Shown here: one piece after another, positions 6,503-13,120 of the stretch
Layout: every line of letters begins with the position of its first letter
Numbering within the stretch: position 1 is the first letter of the stretch
Program-made: the position numbers and the translations under genes
NCBI RefSeq assembly: GCF_030812995.1
Contig: NZ_JAUSTT010000009.1
Span: 89,745 to 153,744, forward strand
Direction of reading: 5' to 3'
DNA: 64,000 bases
Origin: Bacillus chungangensis
Lineage (GTDB): Bacteria; Bacillota; Bacilli; Bacillales; Bacillaceae_C
The notes under the pieces: generated by a model
What the model saw: only the letters and a program-made list of their open reading frames with translations
Database searches by the model: none
What the model was told of the DNA's origin: nothing

Positions 6503-8746
6503 TTAGCTATAAACCCCTTTAGCCGCACTTGCTATTTCTTCCTCCAAAGACTTTTCTATTCTCCTGATGATTGTGTCGATGTCGTATCCATTGTTAATGT
6601 CCCCAGTGTTGACTTCCACTGTTGGCGTTAAGGTAACAAAGTTTTGAATGCTTTTCATTTCTGCAAGATCGCGCATGACTTTTAGGTCTTCACTAGAAAT
6701 ATCCACTGTGTCATCGATTTTACCTACTCTGTCGACTTTGCCGATGTTGGGTTTATTGCCATGTTTGCCTTTATTTCCTTTCTCTTTACCCAATCCTAGT
6801 GGATCGAGCATATCACTTCCGAATTCAGGCATATCATAATCAGGCTTAGGACTTTTAGTCTTATCAAGTGCACCAGTGGCAATATCCTTTCCTTTTTTAA
6901 ATGCGTCATAAATATTTTTTTCTTCCATTCTATATTTGCTAAAATCTTTAACTTTTTTATCACTTTTTGGTGCAGTCGCATCTAAAGCGTTGGATACCTT
7001 CTTAAAAGTATTGCTAATTTTATTTTGTTTTAAGTCACTTACCCTAATACCGATTTCAGGAATATTGAATCCAGGTATATGGTTCATAGCTTTTATCAAC
7101 ATATTTATACCAATAATAACACCGTCTATAGCTGCTAAAACTGTTTTAGAAAATGCATTAGCAAAATTCTCTGCGCTTAATGCCATATTGTACATCCTAT
7201 CAACAAAAAATTTAGCCATATCGTGAGCTAACTTTTTAACTGCATATGTTGGGTCTATGAAAACATTCGCGATAAATTCTGCAAGTGCTAACATTGCATT
7301 CCAGGTTATTGCAATTCCGTTGTATATCAAAGCAAAAAGAGAAGCGAATAAACCTCCAACAAATCCTGTTATTTGTTCGGTTTTAAGACCAAATGCATTC
7401 AATACCCAAATAACTGTTGTGATTGCACCTGCAACTAAAAGAATTGGCCAAGTAACTCCAAGCCAAGCTGCTGCAACTGATACCGCTGGTGCCACCATTG
7501 CCCACATTTTAGAAACAATTATTCCTAGTTTTATAATTATTAAAGGAAGTAGGACTGTTGCTAAACCTATTAAGATTGGCTCTAAAATAGGCCATAATTT
7601 TCCAACAGCGTTTACTATCATTCCTATAATATTAACGATTTTCAACATAATAGGAAGAACGATTTGTAGCGATTTTATCGTATAACCAAAAACACCACCG
7701 AACACATCTACCCATGGACCTAAGGCTTCTGGCATTTTTTTTATTATATCAATTAACTTGTATACCCCATCGGTAATTTTGGGCATGTGCTTTTTTGTAA
7801 TTTCAGCCCCGGCGTTTCTCCATGCAGAGCGCAATGAATCAATCGCACCTGACCAATTTCCTTTACTAGCCTTCATTAGCCCACCAAACTTCGCGGTTGC
7901 TCCTTCTAATCCATCAGTACCATTTTTAATACCATCTACTAGCCAAGCTATTGCAGTGTTAGCTCCAATTACACCTTTTTGAATTTGTTTTTCCATTTCT
8001 TCAGCTGTTACCCCGGCCTGATTAGCAAGCATTCTTAACGCAGGAATACCATGATCATGGAATCTGTTTACGTCTCCCAACGAGAGTCTGCCGGAAACTT
8101 GAATGGATCCGAATACATTAGCGATATCCATGAGTTTTTGTGCACCACCACCCATACCTTTTGTGGCGTCACCAATAGCTTGTAGTACTGGAAGTGTGTT
8201 TTTTGCTTCCATCCCAAAAGATACCATGTTACGTCCAGCAGTAAGTAAATCAGGATAAGAAAAAGGAGTTGTCTTAGCGAAATCCAGCATATCATCCATG
8301 TACTTTTGTGCTTTTTTGGCATCACCAAAAAAAGTATTAAAAGCAACAGACGAATCTTGTCTAAATGCATGGAAATTGACACCTGTGGATATTAAATCTG
8401 ACATAGTATCCTTAACAGCCCTAAATCCTGAATACGTAGCTGCTACAGCTAGTAATTTTTTACCTATGTTTGATGCGAGTTCTGCTCCCTTGTTAAATTG
8501 ATTATTAAGTTTTTTTTGTTCTTTTTCCGCGCTACTGATAGATTGAGTCATTTTGTTAATTTCAGCATTAGCTTGTGCTATTTTTTGTCTAGCAACATCA
8601 AACTGTTTACCTATATTATTATTTCTATCTACTGATCTATGTAGACTTTCCATAGATGATAGCATTATATTCATTGACTGTGTGATGTTTTTAAGTGGAC
8701 CAGAAAAAGAGTCAAACATTTTTAGAGTTGATGTAACGGTTGCCAA
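6503..8746 (-). CDS. xkdO: Tape measure protein (XkdO type)
   Basis: 747-residue tail tape measure. TTG start chosen because AAAGGAGG lies 7 bases upstream; the in-frame ATG 18 bases earlier overlaps that ribosome site. Order: N-terminal coiled coils (about 15-110); the tape measure N-domain with QDSSVAFNTFFGDAKKAQ and DFAKTTPFSYPDLLTAGRNM (about 130-190); a hydrophobic block of several predicted membrane segments (about 355-530); a charged linker with GKEKGNKGKHGNKPNIGK; and a C-terminal module ending DIDTIIRRIEKSLEEEIAS-AAKGVYS. At about 1.5 angstrom per residue the tail would be roughly 110 nm. The C-terminal module recurs in the protein at 20194-20478 (see findings). Confidence 0.93.
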   Translation of the reverse strand: MATVTSTLKMFDSFSGPLKNITQSMNIMLSSMESLHRSVDRNNNIGKQFDVARQKIAQANAEINKMTQSISSAEKEQKKLNNQFNKGAELASNIGKKLLAVAATYSGFRAVKDTMSDLISTGVNFHAFRQDSSVAFNTFFGDAKKAQKYMDDMLDFAKTTPFSYPDLLTAGRNMVSFGMEAKNTLPVLQAIGDATKGMGGGAQKLMDIANVFGSIQVSGRLSLGDVNRFHDHGIPALRMLANQAGVTAEEMEKQIQKGVIGANTAIAWLVDGIKNGTDGLEGATAKFGGLMKASKGNWSGAIDSLRSAWRNAGAEITKKHMPKITDGVYKLIDIIKKMPEALGPWVDVFGGVFGYTIKSLQIVLPIMLKIVNIIGMIVNAVGKLWPILEPILIGLATVLLPLIIIKLGIIVSKMWAMVAPAVSVAAAWLGVTWPILLVAGAITTVIWVLNAFGLKTEQITGFVGGLFASLFALIYNGIAITWNAMLALAEFIANVFIDPTYAVKKLAHDMAKFFVDRMYNMALSAENFANAFSKTVLAAIDGVIIGINMLIKAMNHIPGFNIPEIGIRVSDLKQNKISNTFKKVSNALDATAPKSDKKVKDFSKYRMEEKNIYDAFKKGKDIATGALDKTKSPKPDYDMPEFGSDMLDPLGLGKEKGNKGKHGNKPNIGKVDRVGKIDDTVDISSEDLKVMRDLAEMKSIQNFVTLTPTVEVNTGDINNGYDIDTIIRRIEKSLEEEIASAAKGVYS

Positions 8747-8771
8747 TGGCCAACCTCCTTTCATTGAAATT

Positions 8772-8798
8772 AAAAAACACCCTCATATAGAGAGTGTT
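8772..8798 (-). terminator. Terminator just upstream of the tape measure
   Basis: Minus-strand hairpin AACACTCtc-tatat-GAGGGTGTT followed by TTTTTAAT. It lies only 26 bases before the tape measure start, so transcripts entering from the chaperone side would tend to stop here unless antiterminated. Confidence 0.6.
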
Positions 8799-8813
8799 AA
8801 TAGAGTTAAATAA

Positions 8814-8822
8814 TGTTATAAT
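8814..8822 (+). promoter_or_regulatory. Extended -10 promoter of the holin-like toxin
   Basis: TG-T-TATAAT (8814-8822) is a perfect extended -10 element; no good -35 is visible. Predicted transcription start is near 8829, giving a leader of about 65 nt before the toxin start. Confidence 0.6.
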
Positions 8823-8894
8823 ATTAACTTGTACAATAGAATCGGCTCTAAGGGCGGTCTGTGGCTCATCCCCGAAAGAAAGGGGGTGATGCCG

Positions 8895-8978
8895 ATGACA
8901 ACATTTGAAGCGTTGATGCTCATGCTCACGTTTGGGTTACTTATTGTAGCTTTGTTGTCACAAGACAAAAAGAAATAG
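8895..8978 (+). CDS. Type I toxin, holin-like (Hol_Tox family)
   Basis: 27-residue membrane peptide: TTFEALMLMLTFGLLIVALL forms one transmembrane helix after the initial Met, and SQDKKK is the charged tail. This is the pattern of the Bacillus 'putative holin-like toxin' peptides, which insert into the membrane and are silenced by antisense RNA. Start ATG at 8895 has AGGGGG 8 bases upstream; an ATG at 8889 is too close to it. It faces away from the surrounding tail genes. The leader (8850-8869) is complementary to two later segments, and a convergent antisense RNA overlaps the 3' end (see entries below). Confidence 0.85.
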   Translation: MTTFEALMLMLTFGLLIVALLSQDKKK

Positions 8979-9105
8979 ACCGCCCTTGACTAGGTCTACG
9001 GTCTATTTCAGTAGGTCTTAATGAGCCACTCCGCTTTTTGGAGACGTCTATTTGTACATAACCGTGGGTGTTGGTAGCACCTGCGGTCTTTTTTATTCTA
9101 TGCTT
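8967..9105 (-). ncRNA. Predicted antisense antitoxin RNA of the type I locus
   Basis: On the minus strand a TATAAT (complement of 9112-9117) lies 17 bases after a TTTTCT hexamer, predicting a start near 9105. The RNA would run through the complement of the toxin transcript's 3' end and stop at a hairpin TAGACCG...CGGTCTA (9005-8976) followed by TTTCTTTTT. About 140 nt would pair with the toxin mRNA over its last codons, terminator and 3' tail, as in TxpA/RatA and Fst-type loci. Confidence 0.55.
9061..9093 (+). terminator. Terminator of the toxin mRNA
   Basis: ACCGTGGGTGT-tggta-GCACCTGCGGT can form 10-11 base pairs (three G-U) and is followed by CTTTTTTATT. It ends the plus-strand toxin transcript inside the region covered by the predicted antisense RNA. 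Confidence 0.7.
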
Positions 9106-9119
9106 ATTTTCATTATACT

Positions 9120-9538
9120 ATAACATTCTGAACAAGAAAAGATAATCACACTCTCATACCGCAGTTACAAATCACTGTGATAAAGATGGGGTTATAACTT
9201 ATAACGTCATCGATAGGTTAGGCAGAAATCAACAAAAGAAGTTCCTTTTTCAAGTTAGCCTCGCTTTTTATTTCAATCCGCACATTCATACAGGATACAG
9301 CACAATTTTTGATAAAATAACTTTTTCCTTTAGTTCGATATAGAGAAATATCCCTAGAAATTCATGTTCACTTCACATTCGCACTTGAAAAAATAGACCT
9401 CCCTTGAGCCTCAGAAACTTATGGAGATGGTCTATTCTTTTTACCATATAAGCCTCTCTTGATAGGAAAGTCTATTGTACTTAACAGTTTATCAAAGATA
9501 ATCACCCCTTTCAAATAAAAACACCCTTGTTAGGGTGT
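9120..9538. other. Non-coding stretch with a decayed second toxin-locus tail
   Basis: No supported gene. Bases 9390-9480 repeat elements of the toxin locus 3' region: AAATAGACCTCCCTTGA (compare AAATAGACCGCCCTTGA at 8973-8989), GGTCTATT, and GTCTATTGTAC near 9470 (compare GTCTATTTGTAC at 9047-9058). No toxin reading frame precedes it. Read as a degenerate duplicate. Confidence 0.4.
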
Positions 9539-9540
9539 TT
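9515..9540 (-). terminator. Terminator after the 64-residue phage gene
   Basis: ACACCCT-aaca-AGGGTGT on the minus strand, followed by TTTTATTTG; the stem overlaps the stop codon of the gene at 9539. Confidence 0.75.
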
Positions 9541-9733
9541 AATCTAGTGAAATCCTTGCTTCCGTTACTTTACCGAAAGCTAACATAGTTTCATGCCACT
9601 TTCTATTCAGTTGAGCTATTTTCTCTAAAGTCTCATCATCCCTTCCTTGTAACTCGTCAGCAAAAGCATTAAATAATCTCGCCTTCTCATTCCATACTTC
9701 CCAAAAGTTATTACGAATTTGTGCACTATCCAT
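9539..9733 (-). CDS. Unknown small phage protein
   Basis: 64-residue acidic helical protein (MDSAQIRNNFWEVWNEKARL, then LEKIAQLNRKWHETMLAFGK). No family recognised. It has a strong ribosome site (GGAGGAG) and its own terminator, and lies between the toxin locus and the antirepressor. A short plus-strand transcription unit (9804-9876) starts just upstream of it, divergently. Possibly part of the accessory island rather than the tail operon. Confidence 0.55.
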   Translation of the reverse strand: MDSAQIRNNFWEVWNEKARLFNAFADELQGRDDETLEKIAQLNRKWHETMLAFGKVTEARISLD

Positions 9734-9769
9734 AGTTTCTCCTCCCTGAAATTGGAGGCAATACCCACT

Positions 9770-9797
9770 TTTAAAATGATGTCAATTAGGTTATAAT
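9770..9797 (+). promoter_or_regulatory. Promoter of mini-transcript A
   Basis: TTTTAA, 16 bases, TATAAT (9792-9797), followed by GTATGTACTTAA. An inverted repeat GGCAATACCCAC / GTGGGGTATTGCC flanks it (about 9757-9827). Confidence 0.4.
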
Positions 9798-9803
9798 GTA
9801 TGT

Positions 9804-9876
9804 ACTTAATTCGTGGGGTATTGCCCCTTTATTCGACCACTACTTAAGCTGCAACTTAAATAGTGGTTTTTTTATT
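9804..9876 (+). ncRNA. Mini-transcript A (predicted short RNA)
   Basis: Starts about 7 bases after TATAAT at 9792 and ends at CCACTACTTAAG-ctgca-ACTTAAATAGTGG followed by seven T (9837-9876). About 70 nt with no ribosome site or reading frame of note. One of four similarly built units in the prophage (see findings). Confidence 0.4.
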
Positions 9877-9923
9877 TAATTTTAATAGATACAAATTTCC
9901 CTTTTTATTCTCCTCATAAACCA

Positions 9924-10742
9924 CTAGATCACATTCTCCTTTGCAAGGAATTTATTTACGAAGTAAATTTGCCCCTTCCCAGTAATCTTTGGAGTTCTGG
10001 TTTTCTTCATTTCTCCATTATTTCCTGTTCTCAATCCATGCTTAATTTCTATTAATCTCAAATCAAGGCTCCTTTGAGTCGGCATATTCCACATATCACC
10101 TTTACGTTTACAAAGATAACCATTATCTCTAAGCCAACTGAACAACCTCTTCTCTCCTATATCAACACCCTTTTGCTTCAATACAGCAGCTAAATCTTTC
10201 ACTAATACTGTATCTCTAGAAACAGTTACAGCTTCCGCATAAATCACTTTAGGTCTTTGAATTTCTAATGTTTTGAGCGCCTTTTCTTTTTCTTCTCGTT
10301 CTACTTTTATTTGATTAGCAAGATGAATAATTGTATCTGGGTTAAGCAGAACTTCCTCCACTTTATCTGGAGTAAGATATGCACCATGTTTTTGAATTGA
10401 TGGAAGCATGTCCTCGTATAACCAATCTTGAAACGGTTCAGCTTTAGGTTTCTCAGATTTACCAAATACACGATTCAGTGCTAAGTTTGTAATAAAAGCT
10501 TCTCCTGTATTGTGTAATTTTCTAATTCGGCGATTCACCGAAATAGAAAGATCGCTATTTCTAACAATGAATACCTGACCTTCTTTACAAAATTTTGTTA
10601 CTTCTTCTGTTCTTGCATATTCAAGAGCCTTCGAAACACTCTTTGCCAAAATAAGAAAGTCCCCATGAAAGTCAAATTTTAAGTCATTTTTAGTCAAAAT
10701 TAACACTTCATACTGTCCTTCAAAAAGCATTAAATTATTCAT
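9924..10742 (-). CDS. Phage antirepressor (Bro-N plus KilAC), second copy
   Basis: 272-residue antirepressor. Residues about 18-118 form a Bro-N domain (SVSKALEYARTEEVTKFCKE, then EPFQDWLYEDMLPSIQKHGAYL). A helical linker (about 140-170) leads to a KilAC domain (VDIGEKRLFSWLRDNGYLCK, and TPKITGKGQIYFVNKFL at the end). The C-terminal pattern LF-WLRD-G-L...ITGKGQI is shared with the immunity-region antirepressor at 41268-42056. Antirepressors of this type inactivate phage repressors. It lies directly behind the Cro-like gene at 10754 and probably shares its promoter (11025-11053). Its place inside a tail operon is unusual. Confidence 0.85.
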   Translation of the reverse strand: MNNLMLFEGQYEVLILTKNDLKFDFHGDFLILAKSVSKALEYARTEEVTKFCKEGQVFIVRNSDLSISVNRRIRKLHNTGEAFITNLALNRVFGKSEKPKAEPFQDWLYEDMLPSIQKHGAYLTPDKVEEVLLNPDTIIHLANQIKVEREEKEKALKTLEIQRPKVIYAEAVTVSRDTVLVKDLAAVLKQKGVDIGEKRLFSWLRDNGYLCKRKGDMWNMPTQRSLDLRLIEIKHGLRTGNNGEMKKTRTPKITGKGQIYFVNKFLAKENVI

Positions 10743-10753
10743 TCATACCCCTC

Positions 10754-10969
10754 CTAAGCAATATTTTCACTTTTTTCATATTCCAATATCTCTCCAACAC
10801 CACACTCCAAATAGGAACACAATTTACTGAGCGTTTCAAATTTAACCCCTTTTCCACTTTCATGAAACAAAGAACTAAGTGTAGCGCGTGAAAGCCCTGT
10901 GTCTCTTGATACATCAGAAATATTTATTCTTTTTTTTGCTAATAAGATTGGTAGATTAGATTTAATCAC
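10754..10969 (-). CDS. Small XRE/Cro-like regulator (tail-island switch)
   Basis: 71-residue single-domain helix-turn-helix protein. The recognition region is ISDVSRDTGLSRATLSSLFH (residues 17-36). It is clearly paralogous to the N-terminus of the divergent regulator at 11128: both begin M-I-K-x-N-L and share DTG-SR--LSSL-H--GKG----TL--LC-Y. The GTG start has GGAGGTG upstream. Acting as a Cro-like partner is inferred from size, divergent layout, and the palindrome and promoters in between. Confidence 0.85.
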   Translation of the reverse strand: MIKSNLPILLAKKRINISDVSRDTGLSRATLSSLFHESGKGVKFETLSKLCSYLECGVGEILEYEKSENIA

Positions 10970-10993
10970 ATTTTCACCTCCATGAATATCATT

Positions 10994-11013
10994 TTGCTAC
11001 TATGTCATAGCAA
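10994..11013. promoter_or_regulatory. Candidate operator between the divergent XRE genes
   Basis: TTGCTA-N8-TAGCAA, a perfect 6-base inverted repeat just downstream of the minus-strand start point. A weaker copy (TTGTTAC...ATTGC) covers the opposite promoter near 11064-11085. Confidence 0.45.
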
Positions 11014-11024
11014 TTTACAACTAT

Positions 11025-11053
11025 ATATTAGCTTTATATGTTTTCTTTGTCAA
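11025..11053 (-). promoter_or_regulatory. Sigma-A promoter for the Cro-like gene and antirepressor
   Basis: On the minus strand TTGACA, 17 bases, TAATAT. The -35 is a perfect consensus. It would drive 10754-10969 and 9924-10742. Confidence 0.75.
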
Positions 11054-11063
11054 CCTCATTTTG

Positions 11064-11092
11064 TTGTTACAATGTATAAAATTGCTTATACT
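11064..11092 (+). promoter_or_regulatory. Sigma-A promoter for the repressor-like gene
   Basis: TTGTTA, 17 bases, TATACT on the plus strand, 35 bases before the TTG start of 11128-11649. Confidence 0.6.
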
Positions 11093-11127
11093 TGATATCA
11101 TAATGACTAATAAAGAGGTGACACATT

Positions 11128-11649
11128 TTGATTAAATGCAATTTAGCAGTCTTAATGGCCGAAAGAGGATTGAATATAACTAAACTTTCAAAAGACACCG
11201 GAATATCAAGAAATGCATTAAGTTCCTTATACCATAACACCGGAAAAGGAATTCAATACGATACCTTAGATACATTATGCGACTATTTCGATGTGCCGGT
11301 AGAAAGATTGCTTACTCACTTAAAAGTACTTTTTTCATGTAAAACTTCAGAATGGATTGAAAAAGATCATCATTTAGAAATTGATGGGGAACTGTTGATT
11401 TATGATCAACCTATACCATGTCGTCTCGAAATATATATTCTAGAAAAAGATATACTTAAAGAAGGCATCGATGAATTTACTTCTTTATGTATAAGTGTAA
11501 ATCTTTATAGAGAAGCTGCTCATTTTCCTACAGTACTACCAGAAGAACAATTAAAAGCTCTTATTTTTGATAATATTTTCGAAATCCTTGCTAATACTTA
11601 TAATGATCTTGTAGTTTTATCTATTAACCTTAACCAAAAATTCATTTAA
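11128..11649 (+). CDS. XRE-type repressor with C-terminal extension (tail-island switch)
   Basis: 173-residue regulator: an N-terminal XRE helix-turn-helix (residues 8-60, LSKDTGISRNALSSLYHNTG) and a C-terminal domain of about 100 residues that I do not recognise (acidic; DGELLIYDQPIPCRLEIYIL, then LPEEQLKALIFDNIFEILA). TTG start chosen for GAGGTG 7 bases upstream. It is the only plus-strand protein-coding gene near the tail genes apart from the toxin, and probably the lysogenic member of a CI/Cro-like pair with 10754. The C-terminal part could dimerise or bind the antirepressor. Confidence 0.82.
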   Translation: MIKCNLAVLMAERGLNITKLSKDTGISRNALSSLYHNTGKGIQYDTLDTLCDYFDVPVERLLTHLKVLFSCKTSEWIEKDHHLEIDGELLIYDQPIPCRLEIYILEKDILKEGIDEFTSLCISVNLYREAAHFPTVLPEEQLKALIFDNIFEILANTYNDLVVLSINLNQKFI

Positions 11650-11703
11650 AGGTTGTTGTTGGAGTTTACATACTCATAATAAGTTCTAAAGATAAAAACC
11701 AAA

Positions 11704-11753
11704 AAGGACAGACGGGTAGCACTCGATAGAGCGGTGCTTCCGCAGCTGTCCTT
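11704..11753 (-). terminator. Structured terminator downstream of the lipoprotein gene
   Basis: AAGGACAG ... CTGTCCTT arms 34 bases apart enclose an inner AGCAC/GTGCT stem. On the minus strand the outer stem is followed by TTTTTGGTTTTT. It can also end the convergent plus-strand regulator transcript. Confidence 0.65.
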
Positions 11754-11844
11754 ATTCTGAATATATTAATTTATTTTAAATATACATATCATTACATCTC
11801 TTGTCAACCGTTTTCTTTCTTTTGAAATAGATTATTGAGACTAA

Positions 11845-12441
11845 TTAACGAATTTTTATTTTAACAATTTCTTTGCCTTCTCCAATGAATACATCTATAC
11901 TTTCTGACGCTTCAACCACATTATCTGGCATTTCAATTACGACGAATCCGTTGCCAGTTGCTAGTGGCTGCACATTTTGGGCACTCAAATCACTTGTTAA
12001 AAGAGTAGTTAACTTTTCATATTCATACTTCTCATTGTACATAGCTTTTATTTGCGTTCCACCTATTGTATCGGTGAATGAATCAGCTTTAGTTCCTTTA
12101 TTAGTGACAGTAAATCTTAAAACTAAGAATTTATTTCCTTCATCAGCTGATGACTCAAACATATCGCTACTTACTGTTTGGTTAAACTCAAAAGAATCTA
12201 GTTTGACTTCCCAATCCTTATAATTAAATACTTCTCCAACATTTGCAATTATTGTTTCTTGGACAGTTTCTGATTCCTCTTCTTCCGTTTCAACTTCATC
12301 TTTTTTTGTAGCGTTTTCTTTTACTTTTTCCTTCTCATTACTTTTTTCAACCCCAGATGCTTCTTCACCTGCATTACCACAACCTACTAATGAGAAACAA
12401 AGTAAAAATATTAGCCCTATAATTGTAAGTTTCTTCAACAT
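11845..12441 (-). CDS. DUF4352-type lipoprotein (prophage moron)
   Basis: 198-residue secreted lipoprotein. Signal peptide residues 1-20 (KKLTIIGLIFLLCFSLVGC) end in a lipobox L-V-G-C with Cys21 as the lipidated residue. A low-complexity K/E linker (about 30-65) leads to an immunoglobulin-like DUF4352 domain (about 68-195), with VGEVFNYKDWEVKLDSFEF and GNKFLVLRFTVTNKGTKADS as landmarks. Not a tail component: it lies in the island between tail chaperone and tape measure, has its own terminator, and is likely expressed in the lysogen. Surface exclusion or altered envelope properties are inferences. Confidence 0.85.
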   Translation of the reverse strand: MLKKLTIIGLIFLLCFSLVGCGNAGEEASGVEKSNEKEKVKENATKKDEVETEEEESETVQETIIANVGEVFNYKDWEVKLDSFEFNQTVSSDMFESSADEGNKFLVLRFTVTNKGTKADSFTDTIGGTQIKAMYNEKYEYEKLTTLLTSDLSAQNVQPLATGNGFVVIEMPDNVVEASESIDVFIGEGKEIVKIKIR

Positions 12442-12504
12442 GAATCCCCCTTTTTTGATTTTTTATACAACTCTTATTCTACCAAAAAAGGGAATGCAAT
12501 AAGG

Positions 12505-12678
12505 CTATTTACTCAGTTTAGCCATTTCCTTTTTCTCTTTCTCTATATACATATCGATAACAGTCATTACGAACGCTTTTTCTTTTCGAGGAAGAGACAG
12601 GAATTCACTTGGCCACTTCTGAAACTTGTGGAGGGAGTAGTATGCATAGTTCGCCTCGCTATCTCCCTCCTCAATTAG
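12505..12678 (-). CDS. Frameshifted C-terminal extension of the tail chaperone (GT-type)
   Basis: A 57-residue open frame directly after the chaperone stop, in the -1 frame, with no start codon of its own near its beginning. It begins LIEEGDSEANYAYYSLHKFQ and ends EKEKKEMAKLSK. The E-E-G-x...YxL--W--S-F--LP--EK-F pattern is typical of the downstream (T) part of phage tail assembly chaperones. It would be joined to the 140-residue protein by slippage on A AAA AAC (12684-12678), giving a protein of about 197 residues. Confidence 0.85.
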   Translation of the reverse strand, partial: LIEEGDSEANYAYYSLHKFQKWPSEFLSLPRKEKAFVMTVIDMYIEKEKKEMAKLSK

Positions 12679-13097
12679 TTTTTTGCTTCATCTTTCAGAT
12701 CTTCCATGTCCTTGTCATATCCGTTTATCTCTTTAACCTTTTCGGCAAGCTCCCCGTATTCACCTGACAATAGCATTTTTTTCAAAAGCATACCAGCTCC
12801 TATAACACCATATGATTTTTGCAATTCAGCATCCTTTAAGTTTGGATAGACTACACTAGCGACCATAAGTTTATTAATGTATTCTTCATCGTCAATCTCA
12901 GTTACGTAACCTCTTCCCTTAACTTTTTTTCGTTTTGTTGCTGATTTTCTGATTTCCTCATTTTCAATCTCATCCATCCCTCGTAGTTTCCATGGGATTG
13001 GTTTACCATTTTCATCCTTAAATCTATCGGAAATTACAAATTCCTCTGTAATTTCAGCTTGTACATTTTGTGCAAAAAACGCTTGTAAATCACTCAT
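12675..13097 (-). CDS. xkdN: Tail assembly chaperone (XkdN / G part)
   Basis: 140-residue acidic chaperone of the XkdN group, which binds the tape measure during tail assembly. Landmarks: SDLQAFFAQNVQAEITEEFV at the N-terminus, FKDENGKPIPWKLRGMDEIE, and a helical C-terminus DLKDEAKN. It follows the tube gene and is normally followed by the tape measure; here a 4-kb island separates the two. The last two sense codons form a slippery heptamer leading into the extension at 12505-12678, so both short and long products are expected, with the short form in excess as in lambda G/GT. Confidence 0.9.
   Translation of the reverse strand: MSDLQAFFAQNVQAEITEEFVISDRFKDENGKPIPWKLRGMDEIENEEIRKSATKRKKVKGRGYVTEIDDEEYINKLMVASVVYPNLKDAELQKSYGVIGAGMLLKKMLLSGEYGELAEKVKEINGYDKDMEDLKDEAKN
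12678..12684 (-). other. Programmed -1 frameshift site A AAA AAC
   Basis: On the minus strand the zero-frame codons read GCA AAA AAC TAA. A AAA AAC is a canonical X XXY YYZ slippery heptamer, and the stop follows at once. After slippage the next codon is CTA, entering the 57-residue extension. Confidence 0.85.
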
Positions 13098-13120
13098 ATT
13101 GTTATTCCTCCTAATATTTT

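Noticed and set aside
7257..7685. 142-residue plus-strand frame over the tape measure hydrophobic block
   Set aside because: Arises from the reverse complement of hydrophobic codons; no start signals.
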